Source of the DNA: Methylobacterium sp. UNC378MF
GTDB taxonomy: Bacteria; Pseudomonadota; Alphaproteobacteria; Rhizobiales; Beijerinckiaceae
Length of the DNA: 64,000 nucleotides
NCBI RefSeq assembly: GCF_900103195.1
Contig: NZ_FMWU01000025.1
Location: 1 to 64,000 of the forward strand
Reading direction: 5' to 3'
Shown: positions 14,772-22,955 of the stretch, in pieces
Position numbering within the stretch: position 1 is the stretch's first letter
Layout of the letters: each line of letters starts with the position of its first letter
The notes under the pieces: model-generated
Database searches by the model: none
Told to the model about the DNA's origin: nothing
What the model saw: only the letters and a program-made list of their open reading frames with translations
Translations under genes and position numbers: made by a program

Positions 14772-15982
14772 CCGCCGCGCAGCGCCTCCAGCACCTTGCC
14801 GCCGGGACGGCCGGTCGGCGTCATCCCGAGCCGGCGTTCCACGTCCTTGATGGCATCGCGGGTCTTCTGGCCGACCTTACCATCCGGCTCGCCGACATCG
14901 TAGCCGCGGGCGGCCAGCCGGGTCTGGAGGTCGCGGCGCTCGGCCCGGGACAGGGGCGGGTCGTCGGTCGGCCAGGCGGCCTGGACGCCGGCCTTGCCGC
15001 GCAACCGGTCGGACAGGACCGCGATGGCGAGGCCGTAAGATTCGGCGGCGTTGTACGAGTAGATCGCGTCGAAGTTCCGGGTGACCAGGAAGGCCGGGCC
15101 GTCGATGCCGGCGGGCGCGATGATCCCGGCCGGGCCCTCGCCCGAGAGCGGACGCCCGTCCACGCGGGTCACACCCAGCGAGGCCCAGTGGGCGACGGGC
15201 TTCTTGTTCTTGCGGCCGGCAGCGGCGACGCTGAAGCCGCGCGGCAGCTTCACCTCGTAGCCCCAGACCTGGCCGTTCTGCCACTTGGCGACGTGCAGGA
15301 AGTTGGCGGTGGAGCCGACGGCGTCGGCCACGGAATCGACCACGTCACGCCGGCCGTCGCCGTCGCCGTCGACCGCGAGCCGGTGATAGGTGGTCGGCAT
15401 GAACTGGGTCTGGCCGAAGGCGCCCGCCCAGGAGCCGGTCAGGCGCTCCGGCGCGATGTCGCCGCGCTCGATGATCCGGAGCGTGGCGATCAGCTCGCCG
15501 CGGAAGAAGTCGCGGCGGCGGTTGTTCGAGCAGGCCAGCGTCGCCAGGGACTGCACCAGCGGCATCTTGCCGAGATTCTTGCCGAAATTCGATTCGACCC
15601 CCCAGACCGCCGCGATCGTGTAGCGGTCGACACCGTAGCGCGACTCGGCCTGGGCGAGCGCCGCCGCGTTCTGGCGCATGGCCGCGCGCCCGTCCTCGAC
15701 CCGCTCGTCGTCGACCAGCGCCGCCATGTAGTCCCAGATCGGCGTCTTGAACTCCGGCTGCGCCTGGGACAGCTCGATCACCTTGTCGTCATAGCTGATG
15801 CCGCTCGTGGCGGATCGGAAGGTCTGCGCCGAGACGCCCGCAGCTGCGGCCTGTCCCTGGATGCCGGCGAGGCAGCTGTCGAAATCGGCCCGCGCGGGAA
15901 GACCCGCGAGCGGGACGGCCGCGAGACCGGCGAGCAACCCGAGCGCGCGCATTGTCCTCGGTCCCGTCGGGTGTTTCGGCAT
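14768..15982 (-). CDS. Lytic murein transglycosylase (MltB-like) with peptidoglycan-binding domain
   Basis: This 404-residue exported enzyme is predicted to cleave peptidoglycan glycan strands with formation of 1,6-anhydro-muramic acid. A signal peptide (about residues 1-32, ending LAGLPARA) precedes the MltB-type domain, with the catalytic glutamate in AAVWGVESNFGKN and the conserved GAFGQTQFMPTTY, DGDGDGRRD and SVADAVGSTANFL segments. The C-terminal 60 residues form a PG_binding_1 domain (RDLQTRLAARGYDVG, then KVGQKTRDAI). I chose the ATG at 15982 because GAGGA lies about 10 bases upstream; a GTG at 15997 is in frame but overlaps that site. Confidence 0.93.
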   Translation of the reverse strand: MPKHPTGPRTMRALGLLAGLAAVPLAGLPARADFDSCLAGIQGQAAAAGVSAQTFRSATSGISYDDKVIELSQAQPEFKTPIWDYMAALVDDERVEDGRAAMRQNAAALAQAESRYGVDRYTIAAVWGVESNFGKNLGKMPLVQSLATLACSNNRRRDFFRGELIATLRIIERGDIAPERLTGSWAGAFGQTQFMPTTYHRLAVDGDGDGRRDVVDSVADAVGSTANFLHVAKWQNGQVWGYEVKLPRGFSVAAAGRKNKKPVAHWASLGVTRVDGRPLSGEGPAGIIAPAGIDGPAFLVTRNFDAIYSYNAAESYGLAIAVLSDRLRGKAGVQAAWPTDDPPLSRAERRDLQTRLAARGYDVGEPDGKVGQKTRDAIKDVERRLGMTPTGRPGGKVLEALRGG

Positions 15983-16102
15983 GCTGACGATCCTCACGAT
16001 GCGGGCGGAGTCTGGGCGCGGATTCAGGCGACATGTGGGTTAACGAAGGGTGAGGAAATCCGCGTCGCCTGTATCCGTTTGCCGGCCAATTGGGAGCCGG
16101 CA

Positions 16103-16756
16103 TCAAGACGATGCGGCCGCCTGGCCCACGCACCGCAGGCGGTCTAGGTAGGCGCAGAGCATGTCGGCCAGGGCGCCCGCGGAAACCTCCAAGGCGGCCT
16201 CGGTCCGGACCGTTTCCGAGATGCGCTCGCCAACCTCGCCGAGAGTCATCGCGATGATCTCGCCCGCGACGCGCAGCTCCGCGTCGGGGATCGCGGGAAG
16301 CGCCTCGCGCAGGAACATCTGGAACGCCTGCGTGCCGATCAGCTGCGGCTCCGCGGCCTCGGGCGCGTCGCGGTAGGCCGGGGCGGCCTCGTCGAGGGCC
16401 CGGCGCATCGCGGCCTCGGCGCATTCCGAGCGCACGAAGGCGTGGACGGCGGCGCGCAGACGCTCGCCGGGCGCCGTCTCCGGATCCGTCAGGATGCCGG
16501 ACAGCAGGGCGGTCGTGTCCCGCCACTCGTCGCTCTGCAGCTGGAACAGGACCGCCGCCTTGTTGGGAAAGTACTGGTAGAGCGAGCCGATGCTGACGCC
16601 GGCGCGCTCGGCGACCCGCGCCGTCGTGAAGCGCTCCGCGCCGACCTCCGCCAGAACCTGAGTGGCCGCCTCCAGAATAGCCGCGACAAGGTCGCTGGAG
16701 CGGGCCTGTCGGGGCTGCTTTCGCCTGGAAATTCCGAGACTTGGCCGATCAGGCAT
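16103..16756 (-). CDS. TetR/AcrR family transcriptional regulator
   Basis: This 217-residue regulator has an N-terminal TetR helix-turn-helix (about residues 22-68: AILEAATQVLAEVG, FTTARVAERAGVSIGSLYQ, YFPNKAAVL), followed by an all-helical C-terminal ligand-binding/dimerisation domain. It is transcribed divergently from the O-methyltransferase gene. A perfect 8-2-8 palindrome lies between the two genes, so it most likely represses itself and its neighbour. The effector is unknown. Confidence 0.93.
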   Translation of the reverse strand: MPDRPSLGISRRKQPRQARSSDLVAAILEAATQVLAEVGAERFTTARVAERAGVSIGSLYQYFPNKAAVLFQLQSDEWRDTTALLSGILTDPETAPGERLRAAVHAFVRSECAEAAMRRALDEAAPAYRDAPEAAEPQLIGTQAFQMFLREALPAIPDAELRVAGEIIAMTLGEVGERISETVRTEAALEVSAGALADMLCAYLDRLRCVGQAAASS

Positions 16757-16811
16757 GGGGTGGTGCTCGGAACGCGAATAGGCGAGGGCAGGGTGCGCCG
16801 GTATTCTGCGT

Positions 16812-16829
16812 CGTGTTCAGTTGAACACG
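16812..16829. promoter_or_regulatory. Palindromic operator, probable TetR binding site
   Basis: CGTGTTCA (16812-16819), a 2-base spacer, and TGAACACG (16822-16829) form a perfect inverted repeat. It lies in the 94-base gap between the divergent TetR and methyltransferase genes, about 21 bases before the methyltransferase ATG and 55 before the regulator start. Size and symmetry fit a TetR dimer site; binding is inferred. Confidence 0.7.
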
Positions 16830-16850
16830 CAAGACGGAAAGCAACACGCC

Positions 16851-17522
16851 ATGTCACTCTCAGTTTCTAAACTCACCGAACCGCGCATCGCGTCGCTGTT
16901 GGACAATCTCTTCGTGCAGGCGGAAGCATCCTCACCCTTGAGCACCATCGGCGATCTTTCGGCCGAAGAGCGGACACGCCTCATGGGCAGCCGCACTGGC
17001 TACCGGGACTTCTACAGCCGGCTCAAGGACATGCCGCTCGCGGTCTCGCGAGAGACCGGCCGGCTGCTCTACATGCTCGCCCGGAGCTGCCGAGCGCGGA
17101 CGATCGTCGAGTTCGGCACCTCCTTCGGCCTCTCGACCCTGCACCTCGCTGCGGCCCTGCGCGACAACGGCGGCGGCCGGCTCATCACCTGCGAGTTCGA
17201 GCCGTCCAAGGTGGTGCGGGCGCGGGCGAACCTGATGGAGGCCGGGCTGGCGGATCTCGTCGAGTTCCGCGAGGGCGACGCCCTCCAGACCCTCGGCCTC
17301 GACCTGCCCGACTCGGTCGACCTGCTGCTCCTCGACGGAGCGAAGGGTCTTTATCCGGAAGTTCTGAGCCTCGTGGAGAGCCGCCTCGGACCGGGTGCCC
17401 TGGTGGTCGCCGACAATGCGGAATACAGCCCGGACTATCTGGCCCGGGTGCGCGCGCCGAGCCGCGGCTACCTGTCGGTGCCGTTCGCCGAGGATGTCGA
17501 GCTGTCGATGCGGCTCGGATGA
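16851..17522 (+). CDS. Class I SAM-dependent O-methyltransferase
   Basis: This 223-residue protein has the COMT-like/Methyltransf_24 arrangement. The SAM motif is VEFGTSFGLSTLHLA (near residue 92), CEFEPSKV provides the acidic residue for the SAM ribose, and LLLLDGAKGLYPEVL plus VVADNAEYSP supply the aspartate/asparagine metal ligands of catechol-type O-methyltransferases. I chose the ATG at 16851 with GGAAAG upstream; a TTG 30 bases earlier lies inside the palindromic operator. It is divergent from, and probably controlled by, the TetR regulator. The acceptor substrate is unknown. Confidence 0.88.
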   Translation: MSLSVSKLTEPRIASLLDNLFVQAEASSPLSTIGDLSAEERTRLMGSRTGYRDFYSRLKDMPLAVSRETGRLLYMLARSCRARTIVEFGTSFGLSTLHLAAALRDNGGGRLITCEFEPSKVVRARANLMEAGLADLVEFREGDALQTLGLDLPDSVDLLLLDGAKGLYPEVLSLVESRLGPGALVVADNAEYSPDYLARVRAPSRGYLSVPFAEDVELSMRLG

Positions 17523-17588
17523 GGCAGGGCCCGGTATCCAGGCCGGACCGGCGGTCGCCTCAGCGCGACGCGACCGCCGTCGGGATGC

Positions 17589-18191
17589 TCAGGCCCATTC
17601 CCGCTGGGCGAGCTTCTGCTCGTAGGCGTCGATGGACGCGGCGCGTGCCAGCGTCAGGCCGATCTCGTCGAGGCCGTTCAGCAGGTTGTGCTTGCGGCCC
17701 TCGTCGATGTCGAAATGCAGGGTGCCGCCGTCCGGCCCCCGGATGGTCTGCGCCGCCAGATCGATCGACAGGGTGGCGTTCGCGCCGCGCTCGGCATCCT
17801 CGAACAGCTTCTCCAGATCCTCGGGGGACACGACGATCGCCAGGATGCCGTTCTTGGCGCAGTTGTTGAAGAAGATGTCGGCGAAGCTCGTGGAGATCAC
17901 GCAGCGGATGCCGAAATCGGCCAGCGCCCAGGGCGCGTGCTCCCGGGACGAGCCGCAGCCGAAATTATCGCCGCAGACCAGGATCTTGGTGTTCCGGTAG
18001 GCGGGCTTGTTGAGGATGAAGTCCGGGTTCTCGGAGCCGTCCTCGCGGTAGCGCATCTCGGCGAACAGGCTCTTGCCCAGCCCGGTGCGCCGGATCGTCT
18101 TCAGGTACTTCGCCGGGATGATCCGGTCGGTATCGACGTTGATCGTCCGCAAGGGCGCCGCAACGCCCTCCAGGGTCGTGAACTTTTCCAT
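17589..18191 (-). CDS. leuD: 3-isopropylmalate dehydratase small subunit
   Basis: LeuD pairs with LeuC to isomerise 2-isopropylmalate to 3-isopropylmalate in leucine biosynthesis. The 200-residue swivelling domain shows VDTDRIIPAKYLK near the N-terminus and the substrate loop GDNFGCGSSREHAPWAL, followed by SFADIFFNNCAKNG. Length and motifs are standard. leuC is not in the window. The HisA-like gene lies 70 bases upstream on the same strand. Confidence 0.97.
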   Translation of the reverse strand: MEKFTTLEGVAAPLRTINVDTDRIIPAKYLKTIRRTGLGKSLFAEMRYREDGSENPDFILNKPAYRNTKILVCGDNFGCGSSREHAPWALADFGIRCVISTSFADIFFNNCAKNGILAIVVSPEDLEKLFEDAERGANATLSIDLAAQTIRGPDGGTLHFDIDEGRKHNLLNGLDEIGLTLARAASIDAYEQKLAQREWA

Positions 18192-18261
18192 CGTCTGGCA
18201 GCTCGTGTCGGTGGTCTCGCTGGGGCAACGGTTTAGCAGCCGCCGGCCCGGGCCGGAAGCA

Positions 18262-18993
18262 TCACGCGAGGTCGGGCGCCGTCGCCCGGGACAGGGCGCC
18301 GTCGTGGAGGGCCGAGGCGACCAGCGCTCCGGCGATCCCGGCCGCCCGCAGCGCCCGCAGGTCGTCCGGGCCGCGCACGCCGCCCGCCGCGTAGAGGCGG
18401 CGATCCGGCGCCCGCGCGCGCAGGGCCCCCAGGGCCGCGAGGTCCGGGCCGGCCCCGGCCCCGACTTGCGCCAGCGTCATGGCGATCACCTCCGGGGGCC
18501 AGAGCGCGGGATCGTCGTGGAGCGCCGCCGGGCCGAGCCGCTCCGCGCCGCGCGTGTCGAGGGAGAACACCGCCCGGTCGCCGAGCCGCGTCACGAGGCC
18601 GGCATCCGCCTGGCTCTCGCTGCCGATCACCGGTCGCCCGAGTCCGGCCGCCAGGAACGCCGCGATGCCCGCCGGGTCGGCGAAGCCGGCATCGACCCAC
18701 AGGGCGATCCCCGGGCAGGCGCGGGCGATCGCCTCCAGGGCGCGGAGATCAGGCGCGGCGCGATCGATGATCGCGTCGAGATCGGCGACGTAGAGGATCG
18801 CGGCGGGCCACGCCTCGACCAGCCCGCGGGCCACCGCGTCCGGCGCCGAGCCCTTTGCCAAGGGCGTCTCGATCGGGGCATAGGAGGAGCGCTCGCCCCG
18901 GCGCGCCCGCACCACGCGGCCGCCCCGGAGATCGAGCACCGGGATCACCGCGAAGCCGGGGCGCCCGATCCTGTGGTCCATCGAGGCGCTCAT
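18262..18993 (-). CDS. HisA/HisF-related TIM-barrel protein, probably H4MPT-linked C1 pathway
   Basis: This 243-residue protein resembles HisA along its length: VIPVLDLRGGRVVRARRG at the start, DLDAIIDR after the first strands, VDAGF mid-protein, and a phosphate-binding end (AAGGVRGPDDLRAL, then GALVASALHDG). It is divergent enough from true HisA to suggest a different sugar-phosphate substrate. HisA/HisF-like proteins of this type occur in methanogens and H4MPT-using methylotrophs. Its start lies only 27 bases from the divergent hydantoinase/oxoprolinase-like gene, itself of the H4MPT-linked type. The pathway assignment is inference from that pairing; the exact reaction is unknown. Confidence 0.72.
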   Translation of the reverse strand: MSASMDHRIGRPGFAVIPVLDLRGGRVVRARRGERSSYAPIETPLAKGSAPDAVARGLVEAWPAAILYVADLDAIIDRAAPDLRALEAIARACPGIALWVDAGFADPAGIAAFLAAGLGRPVIGSESQADAGLVTRLGDRAVFSLDTRGAERLGPAALHDDPALWPPEVIAMTLAQVGAGAGPDLAALGALRARAPDRRLYAAGGVRGPDDLRALRAAGIAGALVASALHDGALSRATAPDLA

Positions 18994-19020
18994 CGCGGTC
19001 CCATGCGCTCATCAAACCCA

Positions 19021-20052
19021 ATGACGATCGGGTGGGACCTCGGCGGGGTCCACGTCAAGGTCGCCCTGGTCGAGGACGGCCGGGTCGTGGCCGCCGCCCA
19101 GGTGCCGTGCCCGCTCTGGCAGGGCCTGCCGGCCCTCGACCGGGCCCTGGAGGCCGCGCCCGCCTGGGCCCGCGTCGAGGCCTTCCACGCCGTGACCATG
19201 ACGGGCGAGCTGACCGACTGCTTCGCCGACCGGCGCGATGGCGTCGCCGCACTGTCCGGCTGGGCCGGATCGCACCTCGCCGGGACTGTGCGGATCTACG
19301 CCGGCCGCTCCGGCTTCGTCGCCCCGGAGGCGGCCGCGTCCCACGCGGCGGACGTGGCCTCGGCCAACTGGCACGCCACCGCGGCGCTCGCCGGCCGGCA
19401 CGTCCCGGACGCGCTGCTGATCGATGTCGGCTCGACCACCGCCGACCTGATTCCCATCGTCGCTGGGCGGCCGGCCGCGACCGGCTACAGCGACGCCGAG
19501 CGTCTGGAGACCGGCGAACTCGTCTATACCGGCGCGGTCCGCACGCCCGTGATCGCGCTGTCCGACCACGCCCCCTTCGCGGGTCGCCGGACCCGGCTGA
19601 TGACCGAGACGTTCGCCCACATGGCGGACGTCTACCGCATCCTCGGTCTGCTCCCCGAAGGCGCCGACCAGCAGCCGAGCGGCGACCGCAAGGGCAAGAC
19701 GGTCGCCGAGAGCGAGACCCGGCTCGCACGGATCGTCGGGCGGGACCGGGCGGAGGCGCCCGAAGCGGCCTGGACGGCGCTCGCCGCCCACTTCGCCGAG
19801 GCGCAGCTGCGCCTGCTGCACGATGCGGCGGCGGACCTCCTGAGCCGGCCCGATCTCGGTGCGGACGCGCCCCTCATCCTGTGCGGCGCCGGCGCCTTCG
19901 TGGGCGCCCGCCTCGCCGAGCGTCTCGGCCGGCCCTCGACGCCGCTGGTGGCGCTGCTGGCGGACCGGATCGGCGGCGCCCGCGACGGGATCTCGACCTG
20001 TGGGCCGGCGGTGGCGGTCGGCCTCATCGCCGCGGAGGAGGCAGTCGCATGA
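19021..20052 (+). CDS. Hydantoinase/oxoprolinase (ASKHA) family protein, H4MPT-linked C1 transfer type
   Basis: This 343-residue protein carries ATPase-fold signatures: GWDLGGVHVKVALVEDG at residue 4, LIDVGSTTADLIPI near 137, the ERLETGELVYTGAVRTP segment, and LILCGAGAFVGARLAERLG near the end. These match the short hydantoinase/oxoprolinase-like family described as a probable H4MPT-linked C1 transfer pathway protein and found in methanogens and methylotrophs. It probably takes part in H4MPT or methanofuran-type cofactor synthesis. The HisA-like gene diverges from it, and a 66-residue gene overlaps its stop codon. Confidence 0.82.
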   Translation: MTIGWDLGGVHVKVALVEDGRVVAAAQVPCPLWQGLPALDRALEAAPAWARVEAFHAVTMTGELTDCFADRRDGVAALSGWAGSHLAGTVRIYAGRSGFVAPEAAASHAADVASANWHATAALAGRHVPDALLIDVGSTTADLIPIVAGRPAATGYSDAERLETGELVYTGAVRTPVIALSDHAPFAGRRTRLMTETFAHMADVYRILGLLPEGADQQPSGDRKGKTVAESETRLARIVGRDRAEAPEAAWTALAAHFAEAQLRLLHDAAADLLSRPDLGADAPLILCGAGAFVGARLAERLGRPSTPLVALLADRIGGARDGISTCGPAVAVGLIAAEEAVA

Positions 20053-20249
20053 GTGCAATCAAGATCCTGGCCCGGATCCTGACGGCCCGGGTCGGGCCGC
20101 ATATCGAGCTGGCCGTGGAGACGGAGACCGGGGAAGTGCTGAAGGTGCTCGCCACCGAGGATCAGGTCGACCGGCTGGTCGACGAGTTGGAGGACATCCT
20201 CAACTCGCCCGCCGATCCGGAGGATGACGGACCGCCCGAGGCGGCCTGA
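20049..20249 (+). CDS. Conserved-looking 66-residue protein coupled to the ASKHA gene
   Basis: This short gene starts with ATGA overlapping the stop of the ASKHA gene, so translation is probably coupled. The product begins MSAIKILARILTARVGPHIE and ends in a strongly acidic tail (DELEDILNSPADPEDDGPPE). It has no membrane segment, cysteine or recognisable domain. Its position suggests a small accessory protein of the C1-cofactor genes. I do not recognise the family. Confidence 0.65.
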   Translation: MSAIKILARILTARVGPHIELAVETETGEVLKVLATEDQVDRLVDELEDILNSPADPEDDGPPEAA

Positions 20250-20272
20250 CACCGCCTGCCGCCGGTGTCGCC

Positions 20273-21055
20273 ATGGGCCTGATCGCCGCCAAGATCATCG
20301 TGACGCCGACCCTGATGTGGGCCGTGTCGGCGGCCGCGCGCCGGTGGGGCAGCCTCGTGGGCGGCCTGCTCTCGGGCCTGCCACTCACCTCGGCGCCGAT
20401 CTCGATCTACCTCGCCGCCGAGCAGGGCGAGCGCTTCGCCGCCGATGCCGCCATCGGTTCGGTGGAGGGGCTGGGAGCGGTGACCGCCAGCTACCTCGCC
20501 TACGCGTTCTGCGCGCCGCGGACGGGGATCCTCGCGTCCGTGTTCCTCGCCCTGGCGGCCTTCGTCCTCGCCGGCGCGCTGCTGCACAGTGTGATCCAGC
20601 CCGGCCTGTGGCTCGCCACGGCGATCGACCTTCCGGCGATGGCGCTGGTGGTCGCCCGGCGCCGGCCGATCACCAAAGATGAGGCACCGCGGCGGCGGGC
20701 GCGCCCGCCGCGCTGGGACATGCCGGCCCGGCTCGCGGCCGCCACCGCCCTGGTCCTGCTGGTCTCGGGGCTGGCACCGCATCTCGGCTCCGGCCTGAGC
20801 GGCGTCCTGGCGCCGATCCCGATCATCTCCTGGCCGCTCATCGTCTTCGCGCGGGCGCAGGACGGGGTCGGCGCCGCGCTCGACGTGGTGCGCGGCAGCG
20901 CACAGGGCGCGTTCGGCGTTCTGGCCTTCTATGTCTGCGTGCACCTGCTGCTCGGGCGGATCGACCCGGTCGCGGCCTACACCGCCTCGATCGCGGTGTC
21001 GGCGGCCTGCGTGCTGCCGTGGCTGATCGCGCGGCGCCGTCCGCGGGCGGTGTGA
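20273..21055 (+). CDS. Integral membrane protein downstream of H4MPT-linked genes
   Basis: This 260-residue hydrophobic protein has about seven to eight predicted membrane segments, for example SVFLALAAFVLAGALLHSVI, LAAATALVLLVSGL and GVLAFYVCVHLLLG. A basic cytoplasmic loop (ARRRPITKDEAPRRRARPPR) lies in the middle. Gly/Pro-rich loops such as GSLVGGLLSGLPLTSAPIS near residue 27 resemble small transporter-like families. It follows the 66-residue gene by 23 bases in the same direction and is probably co-transcribed. Function is not assignable. Confidence 0.7.
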   Translation: MGLIAAKIIVTPTLMWAVSAAARRWGSLVGGLLSGLPLTSAPISIYLAAEQGERFAADAAIGSVEGLGAVTASYLAYAFCAPRTGILASVFLALAAFVLAGALLHSVIQPGLWLATAIDLPAMALVVARRRPITKDEAPRRRARPPRWDMPARLAAATALVLLVSGLAPHLGSGLSGVLAPIPIISWPLIVFARAQDGVGAALDVVRGSAQGAFGVLAFYVCVHLLLGRIDPVAAYTASIAVSAACVLPWLIARRRPRAV

Positions 21056-21089
21056 TCGGGATGGGCCGACGCGACCGAGGAGGAGACGC

Positions 21090-21710
21090 ATGCTGCCGGA
21101 TACGGGGATCCCGACTCTCGCCCCGGGCACCGTGGCGGTGCCGCCGGGCCATCTCGCCACCATCGTCACCAGCCTGGAGATGCTCCACCCGCCGCCGCCG
21201 CGTCCCGGACGGCCGTTCCCGCCCGGGCTCGCCCTCGAGCCATTGGCGCGCGCCGGCCCGGAGGCCTACCGGGTCCTGTTCCGGGAGGTCGGTGCCGACT
21301 GGCTCTGGTTCTCGCGGCTCACCCTGGCGGACGGGGCGCTGGCCGCGATCCTGGCCGACGGGGATGTCGAGGTTTTCGCGCTCCGCCAGGACGGGCGGAA
21401 CGTCGGCCTGCTGGAACTGGATTTCCGCCAGCCCGGCACCTGCGAGCTGGTCTTCCTCGGACTGACCGGGGACGCGGTCGGAACCGGAATCGGCCGCACG
21501 CTGATGAACGCGGCGATCGGCCGGGCGTGGGCGCATCCGATCACGCGGTTCTGGGTGCATACCTGCACCCTGGACCATCCCGGCGCGCTCGCCTTCTACC
21601 GGCGTTCGGGCTTAGTCCCCTTTGCCGTCCATGTCGAGGTCGCGCCCGATCCACGGCTCGACGGGACCCTGCCGCGGAATTGCGCCCCGCACGTGCCGCT
21701 GCTCGGCTGA
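21090..21710 (+). CDS. GNAT family N-acetyltransferase
   Basis: This 206-residue protein has a C-terminal GNAT domain: GLLELDFRQPGTCELVFLGL forms strands beta4-beta5, GTGIGRTLMNAAIGRAW is the acetyl-CoA pyrophosphate loop and helix, and DHPGALAFYRRSGLVPFAV is the family-typical end. The first 60 residues are Pro-rich and may bind the acceptor. It sits 34 bases after the membrane-protein gene and ends just before a strong bidirectional hairpin, so it probably closes the plus-strand operon. Substrate unknown. Confidence 0.85.
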   Translation: MLPDTGIPTLAPGTVAVPPGHLATIVTSLEMLHPPPPRPGRPFPPGLALEPLARAGPEAYRVLFREVGADWLWFSRLTLADGALAAILADGDVEVFALRQDGRNVGLLELDFRQPGTCELVFLGLTGDAVGTGIGRTLMNAAIGRAWAHPITRFWVHTCTLDHPGALAFYRRSGLVPFAVHVEVAPDPRLDGTLPRNCAPHVPLLG

Positions 21711-21730
21711 CGCGCCGCAGGCATCGGAAA

Positions 21731-21770
21731 ACGACGAGACCCGCGGCCTCGCGGCCGCGGGTCTCGTCGT
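21731..21770. terminator. Bidirectional hairpin terminator between GNAT gene and hpnH
   Basis: Positions 21731-21748 and 21753-21770 form a perfect 18-bp inverted repeat with loop TCGC, placed between two convergent genes (stops at 21710 and 21792). The A/C-rich left flank and GT-rich right flank give only weak U tracts. It is likely to serve both transcripts. Confidence 0.7.
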
Positions 21771-21791
21771 GTCGTCGACCGTGCGCGCCGG

Positions 21792-22955
21792 TCAGGCGGC
21801 GGTGCGCTTGCGGGCTTCCTGCTTCGTGTCGACGCCGGCCGCTTTGATCTCGGACAGCTTCTGCGCGACGTTGCGCGAGAACACGAACTCGGCCGGGCGC
21901 TGGTTCTCCAGGCTGACCTCGGGGGCCATCGTGCCGTCGGTCTTGATGCCGCGGATCGCATGCACCAGCGGCTTCCAGGGCTTGCGGACCGAATCGACCA
22001 CCGAGGAGGCCTCGTAGCCCGAATGGACCATGCAGTCGGCGCACTTCTCGTAGTTGCCGGTGCCGTAGGAATCCCAGTCGGTGGTCTCCATCAGCTCCTT
22101 GAAGGTCGCCGCGTAACCCTCGCCGAGCAGGTAGCAGGGCTTCTGCCAGCCGAACACGGTGCGGGTCGGGTTGCCCCACGGGGTGCAGTGGTAGGTCTGG
22201 TTGCCGGCCAGGAAGTCGAGGAACAGGCCCGACTGCTGGAAGGTCCACTTCTCGCGGCCCTTCTCCTTGCCGTGCCGGAACACGCCGCGGAACAGCTCCT
22301 TCGTCGCCTTCCGGTTCAGGAAGTGCTTCTGGTCGGGGGCGCGCTCGTAGGCGTAGCCGGGGGAGACGGTGATGCCGTCGATGCCCATCCGGGTCACGCT
22401 GTCGAAGAAGTCGGCGATCTTCTCCGGCTGGGAATTGTTGAAGAAGGTGCAGTTGATGGTGACGCGGAAGCCCATCTCCTTGGCCTTCGCGATCGCCGCC
22501 ACGGCCTTGTCGTAGACGCCGCGCTGGCACACCGACTGATCGTGCATCTCCTTGTCGCCGTCGAGATGGATCGACCACGTGAAGTACGGGCTCGGCTTGT
22601 ACTCCTTGATCTTCTTCTCGAGGAGCAGCGCGTTCGTGCAGACGATCGCGAACTTCTTCTGGGCGATGATGCCCTCGACGATCTGAGGCAGGTCCTTGTG
22701 CAGGAGCGGCTCGCCGCCGGCGATCACCACCACCGGGGCGCCGCACTCACGCACCGATTCGAGCGCGTCTGCGACCGGAAGGCGCTTGTTCAGGATCTCA
22801 TCCGGGTAGTCGATCTTGCCGCAGCCGGCGCAGGCCAGGTTACAGCGGAACAGCGGCTCCATCATCATCACAAGCGGGTAACGCTTGCGGCCCGTGAGGT
22901 GCTGCTTCAGGATGTAGCCGCCGATCTTCGCGACGTACCGGAGGGGGATACCCAA
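21792..22955 (-). CDS. hpnH: HpnH, radical SAM adenosylhopane synthase
   Basis: HpnH links a 5'-deoxyadenosyl group to diploptene to form adenosylhopane, the first step of C35 hopanoid side-chain synthesis. The 387-residue protein has the radical SAM cluster motif RCNLACAGCGK (Cys38, Cys42, Cys45), the GGE-type SAM motif VIAGGEPLLHKDLP, and a C-terminal cysteine cluster including YEKCADC, typical of the HpnH family. The start is a TTG at 22955, decided by AAGGAG eight bases upstream; there is no better ATG. The next gene upstream diverges (hpnN) across a 625-base gap. Confidence 0.96.
   Translation of the reverse strand: MGIPLRYVAKIGGYILKQHLTGRKRYPLVMMMEPLFRCNLACAGCGKIDYPDEILNKRLPVADALESVRECGAPVVVIAGGEPLLHKDLPQIVEGIIAQKKFAIVCTNALLLEKKIKEYKPSPYFTWSIHLDGDKEMHDQSVCQRGVYDKAVAAIAKAKEMGFRVTINCTFFNNSQPEKIADFFDSVTRMGIDGITVSPGYAYERAPDQKHFLNRKATKELFRGVFRHGKEKGREKWTFQQSGLFLDFLAGNQTYHCTPWGNPTRTVFGWQKPCYLLGEGYAATFKELMETTDWDSYGTGNYEKCADCMVHSGYEASSVVDSVRKPWKPLVHAIRGIKTDGTMAPEVSLENQRPAEFVFSRNVAQKLSEIKAAGVDTKQEARKRTAA

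Noticed and set aside
18243..18256. CCGGCCCGGGCCGG palindrome between the HisA-like gene and leuD
   Set aside because: Short self-complementary GC strings are expected by chance in DNA of this composition, and no loop or U tract makes it a terminator.
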